Below, piece after piece: positions 1 to 7,585 of a DNA stretch of 64,000 nt (position 1 is the first letter of the stretch; each line of letters starts with the position of its first letter). Origin of the DNA: Dietzia aurantiaca. Its GTDB lineage: Bacteria; Actinomycetota; Actinomycetes; Mycobacteriales; Mycobacteriaceae. Under the pieces are notes generated by a model. That model had not been told where the DNA came from and made no database searches. It worked only from the letters and a program-made list of their open reading frames with translations. The DNA is taken from assembly GCF_021033825.1 (NCBI RefSeq), contig NZ_JAIFXZ010000003.1:186001-250000 (forward strand), given 5' to 3'. The translations under genes were made by a program, and so were the position numbers.

Positions 1-334
1 CGTCGTGGGTCTCGCAGAACTCTGCCCACCAGTCGAGGCCGTACTGGTTGGCGTCGGCGTAGGCGCGGGCGGTGTCCAGGCCGTGGCGTGACCGGATGGC
101 GGAGAGCCGCGTGCCCTGCAGCACCGACACCTTGGCCGTGGTCGCCCCGCTGGCGCCCGCGCCGACGGTCCGCGCTTCGAGCACCACCACCGAGTGGCCG
201 CGCGCCGCCGCCATGAGCGCGGTGATCAGGCCGGTGAAGCCCGCGCCCGCGACCACCAGGTCGACATGCTCGTCGGCGGGGATGTCGACTGCGGGGACGT
301 CGATGGTGCTGCGCTGCCAGTACGAAGTGCCCAT
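1..334 (-). CDS. FAD-dependent oxidoreductase (DAO family), 5' part only
   Basis: The reverse strand encodes the first 111 residues of a protein whose rest lies outside the window. It opens with MGTSYWQR, followed by a dinucleotide-binding fold with the motif GAGFTG (about residues 30-35) and an Asp/Glu-type end of the second strand (VVVLEAR). A GAGASGATTAKVS stretch follows; this order is typical of glycine oxidase/gamma-glutamylputrescine oxidase-like flavoproteins, some of which carry a C-terminal Rieske domain. The start ATG at 334 is the natural one because it precedes the conserved GTSYW opening. The gene is divergent from the iron-box operon at 464, and its start codon lies beside a half-site GGCTTACC resembling that box. 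Substrate cannot be inferred. Confidence 0.7.
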   Translation of the reverse strand, partial: MGTSYWQRSTIDVPAVDIPADEHVDLVVAGAGFTGLITALMAAARGHSVVVLEARTVGAGASGATTAKVSVLQGTRLSAIRSRHGLDTARAYADANQYGLDWWAEFCETHD

Positions 335-428
335 GGTGGCTTACCGTAGGACTGCCCAACCGCTGACGCATCCGCTCGACTTCCACCCCGGGACCGGACC
401 AGGGCATTGCGGTCGTCGCACGACGATG

Positions 429-463
429 TTGGCACAGTGTTAGGTGAGGCTTACCATAACGAC
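429..463 (+). promoter_or_regulatory. Promoter with IdeR/DtxR-like iron box
   Basis: The 19 bases at 440-458 read TTAGGTGAGGCTTACCATA and match the DtxR/IdeR consensus (TTAGGTTAGGCTAACCTAA) at 15 of 19 positions. A -35-like TTGGCA (429-434) and a -10-like TACCAT (452-457) are separated by 17 bases, so the box covers the spacer and the -10. This is a classical arrangement for repression by iron-loaded regulator. The predicted transcription start falls about 7 bases after the -10, on or next to the GTG at 464, suggesting a leaderless message. The family knowledge is firm; actual binding is inferred. Confidence 0.6.
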
Positions 464-1408
464 GTGGATGGTGACCAGAACGACGACGACAACCCCGGCG
501 CGTTCGGCGACAGCGGCCGGTTCGGGGCCGTGAGCCGGGGTGGCCGGGAGATCAACTGGCCGACCGTCCTGGTCTCCGGAGCGGTGGCCGCGATCGTCTC
601 CTCGCTGTTCCTGGCCCTGGGAGTGGCCGGCCTTCACCGCAGCGATGCCCCGCCGGCCGAGATCGTGGTGGCCGTGGACCCGCGAGGGTCGGTGAGTGTC
701 GACGGCCAGACCGTGGTGGACGGCGATGCGGCGGCGTTGTCGTCGTCGTCAGGCCTTCCGCCCGGCACCACGGCTACGGGCACCCCCACGGCTGCCCCGG
801 CCGCGCCGGCCGAGGACGGCGGTGGACTGTCCCCCGCCACCGGCGCCGCCCCCGCGCCCTCGTCGGTTCCCACGCCCGGCGGCAGCCCCGCGGCCGTCGG
901 TGACGCGGCTCAGGACGGCCGCTCGCAGGATGAGGCGCCTGCAGTTCAGGAGCAGGGCGAGGCGCGCGCCGCGGACGCAGGGCCCGCCGCAGGAGAGCGC
1001 GTGACCGGCTGGACGCCGCCCGGCCCACTGCCCGCCGATTTCGCGGTGACCACCGCCGACCCGACGCTCGACGACCTCAACGCGATCGTCCACCTGCTCG
1101 TGGCCACGCCCGCCGACGACGCCGCCAAGGCCCGCAACCTCGAGGCCGGCGCAGACGGGGTCGTGGTGCCGAAGACCGTCTACAACCTGGGGATCTTCCG
1201 CGCCCCGCAGGGCTGGAAGCGCATCACCGGGCCCGTCGAGCGCTCCGGCGACACCATCACCGCCACACTGCACAGCGAGTCCGCGGGGCGACCCAGCATC
1301 CGCACACGGGTGGTGTTCGTCCAGCGCGACGGCAACTGGAAACTGTCGACGCAGTCGGTGTGCGAGGGCGTGCGGACCGTCGGGTTGCCCGTCGCGTGCG
1401 GGGGCTGA
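464..1408 (+). CDS. Membrane-anchored protein with Mtb12-like C-terminal domain, first gene of iron-box operon
   Basis: This 314-residue protein has an acidic N-terminus (DGDQNDDDNP), one transmembrane helix (about residues 33-55, VLVSGAVAAIVSSLFLALG), a long Ala/Pro/Gly/Thr-rich linker, and a compact C-terminal domain of about 120 residues beginning near DPTLDDLNAIV. That domain resembles the mycobacterial low-molecular-weight antigen MTB12 (CFP-2) family, which ends in a VVFVQRDGNWKLS-type strand. The C-terminal domain would lie outside the membrane. I chose GTG 464 because it coincides with the predicted transcription start behind the iron box; an ATG at 407 would put the box inside the gene. 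The ABC genes follow 5 bases downstream, so all three probably act together. The role is unknown. Confidence 0.6.
   Translation: MDGDQNDDDNPGAFGDSGRFGAVSRGGREINWPTVLVSGAVAAIVSSLFLALGVAGLHRSDAPPAEIVVAVDPRGSVSVDGQTVVDGDAAALSSSSGLPPGTTATGTPTAAPAAPAEDGGGLSPATGAAPAPSSVPTPGGSPAAVGDAAQDGRSQDEAPAVQEQGEARAADAGPAAGERVTGWTPPGPLPADFAVTTADPTLDDLNAIVHLLVATPADDAAKARNLEAGADGVVVPKTVYNLGIFRAPQGWKRITGPVERSGDTITATLHSESAGRPSIRTRVVFVQRDGNWKLSTQSVCEGVRTVGLPVACGG
473..493 (+). repeat. GAC-repeat motif, class A
   Basis: GACCAGAACGACGACGACAA plus C. All 21 bases are repeated in inverse orientation at 11985-12005. Here it encodes DQNDDDN at the N-terminus of the Mtb12-like gene. A second class A copy in the opposite orientation lies at 733-750 in the same gene, encoding SSSS. 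Confidence 0.75.
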
Positions 1409-1413
1409 GCGCG

Positions 1414-2136
1414 ATGATCGAAGTGGCTGGGCTGACCAAGGCGTTCCGCGGCCGCGAGGTACTGCGGGGCCTCGACCACACCTTCGCCGACGGGCGACTG
1501 ACCTACCTGCTGGGGCTCAACGGTGCGGGCAAGTCGACGCTGCTGCGCTGCATCGGCGGCGTGACCAGGCCCGACGCCGGCGCGGTGCGCATCGACGGCC
1601 GGGCCCCCGCCGCGTTCGAGGCGCCCGTACGACACCTGGGGATGCACCTGTCCGCCGACGCGTTCACCCCCGGCCACTCCGCGCGCCGGCACCTGAGGTG
1701 GCTCGCGGCACTCGGCGGGATCCCGGCCGGGCGGGCCGACGCACTGCTCGACGAGGTGGGCCTGGCCGCCGTGGCCGACCGGCCGGTGGGCGGATTCTCG
1801 CTCGGCATGCGACAGCGGCTCGGGATCGCGTCCGCGCTGGTGGGTAACCCGCGGACCCTGCTGCTCGACGAGCCGCTCAACGGGCTGGACGTGGCCGGCG
1901 TGCTGTGGATGCGCGGGCGCCTGCGGCAGTGGGCGGACGAGGGCAGGTGCGTGGTGGTGGCCTCGCACGCGTTGGCCGAGGTGGAGCGGACCGCCGACGA
2001 GGTGGTGATGATCGAGGACGGGCGTATCGTGACCGCCGGGACCGTCGCCGGGGTGCGGGGCTCCCACACCGATCTCGAGGAGGCGTTCGCCGCACACGTG
2101 CCGCGCGTCGCCCTCGGACACGCGGTGGTCGGATGA
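1414..2136 (+). CDS. ABC transporter ATP-binding protein
   Basis: This 240-residue ATPase subunit energises transport by the permease encoded next. Visible motifs are Walker A GLNGAGKST, a signature variant FSLGMRQRLG, Walker B LLLDEPLNGLD and a switch histidine in ASHA. The length and the signature type are those of ABC-2-type exporter ATPases rather than import ATPases. The start ATG at 1414 follows the upstream stop by 5 bases and precedes the typical IEVAGLTKAF opening; an in-frame start at 1360 would overlap the previous gene. The ATGA overlap with the permease indicates translational coupling. The substrate is not evident; the iron box at 440-458 suggests iron-responsive expression. Confidence 0.85.
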   Translation: MIEVAGLTKAFRGREVLRGLDHTFADGRLTYLLGLNGAGKSTLLRCIGGVTRPDAGAVRIDGRAPAAFEAPVRHLGMHLSADAFTPGHSARRHLRWLAALGGIPAGRADALLDEVGLAAVADRPVGGFSLGMRQRLGIASALVGNPRTLLLDEPLNGLDVAGVLWMRGRLRQWADEGRCVVVASHALAEVERTADEVVMIEDGRIVTAGTVAGVRGSHTDLEEAFAAHVPRVALGHAVVG

Positions 2137-2951
2137 GTGCCCCGGCGGTCGTGGGCATCGCCCGCCCCGCCCGGGTGTTGTGGCGCAACATCTCCGGTGA
2201 GGCCGTCGCGATCGGCGGCCCCCGCAGCTTCCTGTTCCGGCTGACGCTGCCACTCGGCGTGCTGCTGCCCGTGCTCATCACGCTGGTCGTGGCGGCGGTG
2301 TCCGAGTCGCTGAACACCCGCGACGGACTGCTCGGCGTGACCGCGGTGAGCACCGCCAACTCCGTGTACTGGCTGCTGTGGATCGGCGTGACCGTGTTCG
2401 CGGTCTCGGCCGCCTACCGCCAGGCCGAGAGCGAGGCCGGGCCGGTCGCCGAGACCCGCCGGTACGCCTCCCCGAGGCTGTTGACCAGTATGTTCGCACG
2501 CTGGGTGGTGCTCGGCGGGCTGGCCGCGGTCCTGCTCGGGATCGCGACGATGCTCACCATGCTCGCGCTGCCCGTGTTCTTTCCCGGCGTCCACTCCGAG
2601 GTCGACGCGTTCACCCCAGAGGGCGTGCGCTTCCTGTGGGCACTGCCGGTCTACGCATTCGGCGCGGTCGGGGTGGGGCTGGGGATCGGCGCGCTGATCC
2701 TCTCCGCGCCGGCGGCGGTGGCGGTGTTGACCGTGTGGTCGCTGCTCGTGGAGAACGCGGTGATCCTGCTGCCGCGCGGCGACGTGCTCACCCGGTTCAT
2801 GCCGTTCCTCAACGGCGTCTACGGCAGTGGGCAGGACCTCGCGCTCGACCCGGCGTGGGGCCGTGGCGGGGCGCTGGCCTACCTCTGCCTGATCGCGCTG
2901 GCGCTCGTGCTGGCCGGGTGGCTGCGCACCCGGGCCGCCCGCCGGCGCTGA
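2133..2951 (+). CDS. ABC transporter permease, ABC-2-like
   Basis: This 272-residue polytopic membrane protein has about six hydrophobic segments (for example LTLPLGVLLPVLITLVVAAV, the SVYWLLWIGVTVFAV region, and a C-terminal LAYLCLIALALVLAG). It has no recognisable soluble domain. Its ATG overlaps the stop of the ATPase gene (ATGA), so the two are almost certainly a transporter pair. Together with the Mtb12-like membrane-anchored protein it forms a three-gene operon. No substrate-binding protein gene is adjacent, which favours export or a membrane-lipid substrate, but this is inference. The substrate is unknown. Confidence 0.75.
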   Translation: MSAPAVVGIARPARVLWRNISGEAVAIGGPRSFLFRLTLPLGVLLPVLITLVVAAVSESLNTRDGLLGVTAVSTANSVYWLLWIGVTVFAVSAAYRQAESEAGPVAETRRYASPRLLTSMFARWVVLGGLAAVLLGIATMLTMLALPVFFPGVHSEVDAFTPEGVRFLWALPVYAFGAVGVGLGIGALILSAPAAVAVLTVWSLLVENAVILLPRGDVLTRFMPFLNGVYGSGQDLALDPAWGRGGALAYLCLIALALVLAGWLRTRAARRR

Positions 2952-3186
2952 ATCGCCGCCTCCCGCTCAGGGGCCCACACCGTCCGCTCCCCATGATGAA
3001 CTCCCGCCCCGGCCGCGCGACTCACGCCGAGCCGAGGGCTCCATCGAGAAGCGGAAAGCGCACAGACTCACTCGGGCGATGCGGGCCGAACCCTCTTCCC
3101 GACGCGGCCGGGTGGCGATGCGGCGAGGCGGCGGGGCGGCCAGGTGATCGGGCAGCAGGCGTCAGGCGCCGCAGAGGCCACGTGCA

Positions 3187-4011
3187 CTACTTGCCGGTGA
3201 ACCCGGCGTCCACGGGGAGCGTGATGCCGGTGATGTGCCGTCCCGACTCCTCCACCAGGTAGAGCACCGCGCGCGAGATGTCGATGGGGTCGAGCATCGG
3301 CACCGGCATCGCGTTGCCCATCGTGTGCCCGGCCGGGTTGCCGGCGAACCAGGCCTGCATCTCGGCGTGCGACACCATCGCGGTGGGCACGCCGGCCGGG
3401 TGGATGGTGTTGATGCGGATGCCGTGCGGCGCCAGCCAGATCATGAGACTGCGCATGATGCCCACCACGCCGTGCTTACTGGCGGTGTACCCGGTCACGG
3501 CGCCGCTGCCGTCGCCGCCGCGGCCGGTCAGGCCGTTCGTGGACGAGATGAGCACGATCGATCCGCCCTGATCCCGCTCGACCATCAGCGGCGCGATCGC
3601 GTGGACGGTGTTCCACACGCCGACCAGGTTGACCATGATCGTGTCGATGAACGCGACCTGCGCATCCGGCTCCTGCCCGCGCTGGAGGTTGATGCCCGCG
3701 TTGGCCACGACGATGTCCGGCACGCCGAACGCCTCGACACACCTGTCCACGGCCGCGGCGACGTCGGCGGTCTCGCGCACATCGCCCTTCACCGCCACGA
3801 TCTCACCGCCGACCGCCTCCACCTCGGCGACGGTCTGATCGAGATCCGACTTTGTGGCCAGGGCATACGGCACCGACGCGATGTCGTCGCAGATGTCGAG
3901 GGCGAGGATGCGGGCCCCGCGCCGCGCCAGCTCCACCGCGTGACTGCGCCCCTGGCCCCGGGCCGCGCCGGTGATGAAGGCGACCTTGCCCGCGAGTGAC
4001 TGCTGTTCCAT
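3187..4011 (-). CDS. Mycofactocin-type SDR family oxidoreductase
   Basis: This 274-residue short-chain dehydrogenase has the NAD-binding motif TGAARGQGRSHA near the N-terminus, the NAG motif (VVANAGINLQ), a catalytic Ser (LISSTNG) and the catalytic YTASK. The GxARGQGR form, with an insertion after the second strand (DICDDIASVPYALAT), is typical of SDRs that retain NAD tightly and hand electrons to mycofactocin in mycobacteria and relatives. It oxidises an unknown alcohol. I chose ATG 4011, which has GGAG upstream; a GTG at 4032 would add seven residues. A paralogue of the same subfamily lies at 31434. The gene stands alone between a 100-bp palindromic repeat and a gene-free stretch. Confidence 0.85.
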   Translation of the reverse strand: MEQQSLAGKVAFITGAARGQGRSHAVELARRGARILALDICDDIASVPYALATKSDLDQTVAEVEAVGGEIVAVKGDVRETADVAAAVDRCVEAFGVPDIVVANAGINLQRGQEPDAQVAFIDTIMVNLVGVWNTVHAIAPLMVERDQGGSIVLISSTNGLTGRGGDGSGAVTGYTASKHGVVGIMRSLMIWLAPHGIRINTIHPAGVPTAMVSHAEMQAWFAGNPAGHTMGNAMPVPMLDPIDISRAVLYLVEESGRHITGITLPVDAGFTGK

Positions 4012-4117
4012 GTGCTCCACGCTCCTGCTCACAATGCCCGGACGGCGATCTGCCGGGCCGCCGGGCGGCGACCTGACTACTGTCAGAATCTAAGCACCGA
4101 AACATGCCCGCGTCCCT

Positions 4118-4220
4118 CGGTTGCAAGACATTGCTCCCAGTTTGCAAGACCACAGGTGCGACGAACGGGGTCAGAATCGCACCGGGTGTCTTGCAGTCGC
4201 GAGGGCATGTCTTGCAACCG
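4118..4220. repeat. Palindromic intergenic repeat, copy A (about 100 bp)
   Basis: The ends are a perfect 14-bp inverted repeat (CGGTTGCAAGACAT at 4118-4131 and its complement at 4207-4220). Inside, TGCAAGAC..GGTGCGA pairs with TCGCACC..GTCTTGCA, so nearly the whole element can fold on itself. A related copy of nearly the same length lies at 35594-35695. It fills most of the gap between the MocR-type gene and the SDR gene. Confidence 0.7.
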
Positions 4221-4298
4221 GGGAAAGGAGCGGCGATGCAGCGGTGGGCAGCGGTGGGCAGCAGCGACGCGGCGATGGGAAGCGCCCGCCGATGCGGA

Positions 4299-5753
4299 TC
4301 AGCCCAAACTCGTCGCCGCCAGCACCTCGCGCAGCGCCACAGCGAACGAATCCGCATCCCGCGCGACCAGCCGCGAATAGCTCAGTACCAGCCCCGACAC
4401 CGGATGCCGCGCGGACTGGCTACTCAGCGAGCGCGTCCGCCACCCGGCCCGCTCGAGTGCGTGCACCACGTCGTCGTCGTCATACCCAGGCAACATCACG
4501 CACAGGTGGAGCCCCGCCTCTACGCCTGACACGTCCACGGTCGGGCACTCGCGCGCCAGCGCCGCCACCAGGCGCGCGCGCCGATCGTTGTACACCCGCG
4601 CCGCCCGCGCCAGGTGCCGATCCATCGCGCCCGAGGCCATGAACCCGCCCAGCGCGTCCGCGGGCAGCGACGACGGCCCGCGCCGGTGCACCGCCAGCCA
4701 CCGCCCGACCTCGCGGCGTAACCCGGCCGGCGGCAGGCACCAGGCGACACGCAGGTCAGGGGCCACGGACTTCGACGACGTGCCCACGTACGCCACGCAC
4801 CCCTCGGCGCCCGGCAGCGTCGCGAGCGCGGGCAACGGGGCGACGCCGTAGCAGAACTCGCCGTCATAGTCGTCCTCGATCACCAGCGAGCCCGTCCGCC
4901 GCGCCCACTCCACCAGCGCGACCCGCCGCTCGACGCTCATCCGATGGCCGAGCGGGTACTGGTGCGCGGGCGTGGTGAACACGATCGCGGGCGTCTCGCC
5001 CAGGCACCCGGCGTCGAGGCCGTCCGGGTCGACGGGGTGAAAGTGCACGTCCAGGCCCTGCTCGCGCGCCATGAGCAGCGCGCCGCGGTAGCCGGGATCC
5101 TCCATGTGGAACGGGATCGCGGCGGGGCGCGACTGGCCGACACGCGCGCGCCCGGCGACGAACGCGGCGCACAGGGCGGCGATCGCCGAGCGCGACGAGT
5201 CGAACAGCAACGGGTCCGCGTCGGCGATCCCGCGATGCCGCCGCAGGTGCCCCGCCAACGCCGCGCGCACCGTCGGACTCGGCTCCTCCCACGGGTTGAC
5301 CCCCGCGAGCCCCTGCGCCGCGGCCGCCCGCACCGCAGACCGCCACGCACGCTCCTCCACCAGCGCGGCGTCCGGGATCCCGGGACGCAGGTCGCGCGGC
5401 GATCGCCCCCGACGGGGCTCGGATAGGGGCGACGACGACGAGGCCTCAGCCGCAGCACCGTCACTCCGCCGGGTCCGGGCACCCGCGCGGGCGGCCTGCG
5501 CAGCGCCCCGGCTGACGCGGGTGCCGGAGCCGTGTTCGGAGGCCACGAAGCCGGCGGCGGCGAGTTCGTCGAACGCGCGGACCACCGTGCCGCGCGAAAG
5601 GCCCGTCTGCTCGGCCAGCGTGCGCGTGGACGGCAGGCGGTCGCCGTCGGCCAGGGCGCCGTCCGCGATGCGCTCGACGATCGCCTCCACCAGATCCGCG
5701 GCACCCGACACCGGCCCCAGGACCAGGGTGCCGGGGCGGGAGGTGCGGGACAT
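4299..5753 (-). CDS. MocR-type transcriptional regulator (GntR HTH plus aminotransferase-like domain)
   Basis: This protein of about 484 residues joins an N-terminal GntR-type winged helix (ADGDRLPSTRTLAEQTGLSR, then GTVVRAFDELAAAGF) to a fold-type I aminotransferase domain. The PLP lysine is expected in GTSSKSVAPDLR. MocR proteins sense PLP or amino-type effectors and activate a nearby pathway, often PLP synthesis or GABA/taurine use. No such target is obvious next to it here; the divergent neighbour is the TerC gene. The linker between domains holds SSSS, encoded by one of the recurrent GAC-repeat motifs (5430-5447). The ATG at 5753 precedes the first structured residues; a GTG at 5783 adds ten residues. 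Confidence 0.8.
   Translation of the reverse strand: MSRTSRPGTLVLGPVSGAADLVEAIVERIADGALADGDRLPSTRTLAEQTGLSRGTVVRAFDELAAAGFVASEHGSGTRVSRGAAQAARAGARTRRSDGAAAEASSSSPLSEPRRGRSPRDLRPGIPDAALVEERAWRSAVRAAAAQGLAGVNPWEEPSPTVRAALAGHLRRHRGIADADPLLFDSSRSAIAALCAAFVAGRARVGQSRPAAIPFHMEDPGYRGALLMAREQGLDVHFHPVDPDGLDAGCLGETPAIVFTTPAHQYPLGHRMSVERRVALVEWARRTGSLVIEDDYDGEFCYGVAPLPALATLPGAEGCVAYVGTSSKSVAPDLRVAWCLPPAGLRREVGRWLAVHRRGPSSLPADALGGFMASGAMDRHLARAARVYNDRRARLVAALARECPTVDVSGVEAGLHLCVMLPGYDDDDVVHALERAGWRTRSLSSQSARHPVSGLVLSYSRLVARDADSFAVALREVLAATSLG
5430..5447 (+). repeat. GAC-repeat motif, class B
   Basis: CGACGACGACGAGGCCTC. Seventeen of its bases recur at 39136-39152 (+) and at 39917-39933 (reverse strand). 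It lies in the interdomain linker of the MocR-type regulator, read as Ser codons on the gene strand. Confidence 0.7.
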
Positions 5754-5824
5754 GGACCAAGCGTAGGCGGCGACCGCGGTCACGAGGCCGGAGAAGTCGC
5801 CCGCCAGCGTGTAGCATTCACCGG

Positions 5825-5965
5825 CAGTGGGGGAGTATCCATCACGCTGTGGACGTCAGCACGCGGGCCCGAGGATCGGGTCGGCCGGGCACAGCGGCTC
5901 ACACCAACGGTCAAGGCCCGGGTGAGCGGAGAGACTCACGGGGCTTTGTCGTCCCACGCCGTCTC
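5825..5965 (+). promoter_or_regulatory. Probable yybP-ykoY manganese riboswitch
   Basis: The leader of the TerC gene contains the two hallmark segments of this RNA: a 5' GGGGGAGTA-type motif (5829-5837) and a 3' CGGGGCTTTGTCGTC motif (5939-5955) preceded by GAGAGACTCA. A GGACGTCAGCACG-like internal segment lies between them. The yybP-ykoY class binds Mn2+ and commonly precedes TerC/YkoY and Mn exporters. I cannot draw the full fold, so the borders are approximate. The ribosome site GAAAGGA follows before the ATG at 5989. Confidence 0.7.
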
Positions 5966-5988
5966 TCACGAAAGGACCCTCCCCGTCC

Positions 5989-7254
5989 ATGGAGATCACT
6001 CCGCTGCTCTGGGGCATCACGATCGCGGTGATCGTGGGCCTGTTGGCCTTCGACTATTTCTTCCACGTGCGCAAGGCGCACCTGCCGACCATCCGCGAGG
6101 CCGCGGTCTGGTCCGCGATCTACGTCGGTCTGGCCCTGCTGTTCGGTCTCATGTTCTTCGCCGTGGGCGACACCGCGCACGCCGTCGAGTACTACGCCGG
6201 CTACATCACCGAGAAGGCGTTGAGCGTCGACAACCTCTTCGTGTTCCTGGTGATCATGGCGTCGTTCAAGGTGCCGCGTGAGTTCCAGCAGAAGGTGCTG
6301 CTGTTCGGCATCACGTTCGCGCTGATCTCGCGCACGGTGTTCATCCTCCTCGGCGCCGCGATCATCGAGGCCTGGTCGGACGTGTTCTACCTGTTCGGCA
6401 TCGCGCTCCTGCTCATCGCCGGCCAGCAACTCCGGGGCGAGCTCACCGGGGACAAGGAGGGCAAGGACGAGGCCGACAACGTCATGGTCCGGCTGGCCAG
6501 GCGGTTCCTGCCGGCCTCCGAGCACTACGACGGCGACAAACTGTTCACCCGCGAGAACGGCAAGCGGCTGCTCACGCCGATGCTGCTGGTCATGGTGGCG
6601 ATCGGTGCCACCGACATCCTGTTCGCGTTCGACTCGATCCCCGCGATTTTCGGTCTGACGCAGGAGCCGTACATCGTCTTCACCGCCACCGCGTTCTCGC
6701 TGATGGGTCTGCGGCAGCTGTACTTCCTCATCGACGGCCTGCTCGACCGACTGGTGTACCTGTCCTACGGGCTGTCCGCGATCCTCGGGTTCATCGGCGT
6801 AAAGCTGATCCTGCACGCGCTGCACGAGAACAACCTGCCGTTCATCAACGAGGGCGAGAACGTCGCCGTCGTGGAGATCCCCACCAACCTCTCGCTGCTG
6901 GTGATCGTGATCATCCTGGCGATCACCGTGGCGGTCTCGCTGCTCAGCCCCAAGGGCAAGGCGCTGCGTGCGCTGCAGAACGCCGAGCGCTACGCCTACC
7001 GTTACTCCAAGCTCGCCGAGGACACGGACGTCCCCGACACCGACCGCGTGCAGGCCGAGCAGCTCATGGACGACTGGACCCGCAAGGCCGAGGCCGTGGC
7101 GCCGAAGTTCCGCGAGGAACTGCTCGAACACAAGGACAAGTACTCCGACATCATCCGCACCGCGCACGAGACCCGGTTGGCGTCCGCGCGGGCTGCGGGT
7201 CGCGAGGCCGGCGAGTCCGAGAAGATCGTCAAGCAGCGCGGCCCCACGGTCTGA
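5989..7254 (+). CDS. TerC/Alx-family integral membrane metal-homeostasis protein
   Basis: This 421-residue protein has about nine hydrophobic helices and the family motifs EKALSVDNLFVFLVI (first) and TDILFAFDSIPAIFG (second), with conserved acidic residues inside the membrane. The TerC/Alx family is implicated in Mn2+ export and metallation of secreted proteins. The last 80 or so residues form a hydrophilic charged tail after the final helix, longer than in many relatives. The upstream manganese riboswitch candidate strongly supports a manganese role. Start ATG 5989 has a GAAAGGA ribosome site. The gene is single and followed by a G-rich tandem repeat and a hairpin. Confidence 0.88.
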   Translation: MEITPLLWGITIAVIVGLLAFDYFFHVRKAHLPTIREAAVWSAIYVGLALLFGLMFFAVGDTAHAVEYYAGYITEKALSVDNLFVFLVIMASFKVPREFQQKVLLFGITFALISRTVFILLGAAIIEAWSDVFYLFGIALLLIAGQQLRGELTGDKEGKDEADNVMVRLARRFLPASEHYDGDKLFTRENGKRLLTPMLLVMVAIGATDILFAFDSIPAIFGLTQEPYIVFTATAFSLMGLRQLYFLIDGLLDRLVYLSYGLSAILGFIGVKLILHALHENNLPFINEGENVAVVEIPTNLSLLVIVIILAITVAVSLLSPKGKALRALQNAERYAYRYSKLAEDTDVPDTDRVQAEQLMDDWTRKAEAVAPKFREELLEHKDKYSDIIRTAHETRLASARAAGREAGESEKIVKQRGPTV

Positions 7255-7261
7255 CGGCGCC

Positions 7262-7310
7262 GGGGCCCGGGGCCCGGGGCCTGGGGCCTGGGGCCTGGGG
7301 CCTGGGGCGG
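7262..7310 (+). repeat. Heptamer tandem repeat GGGGCCY, seven units
   Basis: Seven consecutive 7-base units starting GGGG (GGGGCCC twice, GGGGCCT four times, then GGGGCGG) begin 8 bases after the TerC stop codon. Seven runs of four G on the + strand could form a G-quadruplex in RNA or DNA. It may act in transcription termination or be a slippage-prone polymorphic tract. Confidence 0.85.
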
Positions 7311-7313
7311 CGT

Positions 7314-7336
7314 GCCCGGGCCCCGCTGGCCCGGGC
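7314..7336 (+). terminator. GC-rich hairpin after TerC gene
   Basis: GCCCGGG (7314-7320) and CCCGGGC (7330-7336) pair around a nine-base loop just after the G-rich repeats. No U-tract follows, which is usual for actinobacterial terminators. The assignment rests on position and pairing. Confidence 0.45.
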
Positions 7337-7585
7337 CGGGACAGCCGGCGCTGACCCCGGCCCCGCCGGACCTTGTCGACATGAGTGCGAAACTCGTCGG
7401 CATCACTGCGAACCCAGCCCGGAAAAATAGCAGTGACGCCACCAAAGTTCGAGCAACGCCGACACCGGACGACCGGCCGTCAGCGATCCCCGTATCGGCC
7501 GCCGCGAACCTTCGACAAAGTGGTCTCACCATTCAGTCCGAAGTGGACCTTCCCAGCCGTGCCACTTAGCGGATGGAATGGCCAC
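7337..7585. other. Intergenic stretch upstream of the aminotransferase gene
   Basis: I see no convincing gene here. The reading frame of the downstream aminotransferase stays open back to 7385, but that extension lacks family features. The segment 7381-7440 is less GC-rich and contains ATAG and AAAA tracts (GGAAAAATAGCAGTG), so it probably carries the aminotransferase promoter. No firm -35/-10 pair can be assigned. Confidence 0.4.

Noticed and set aside
332-347. Second IdeR box at the start of the FAD oxidoreductase gene
   Set aside because: Only the half-site GGCTTACC matches; the other half does not.
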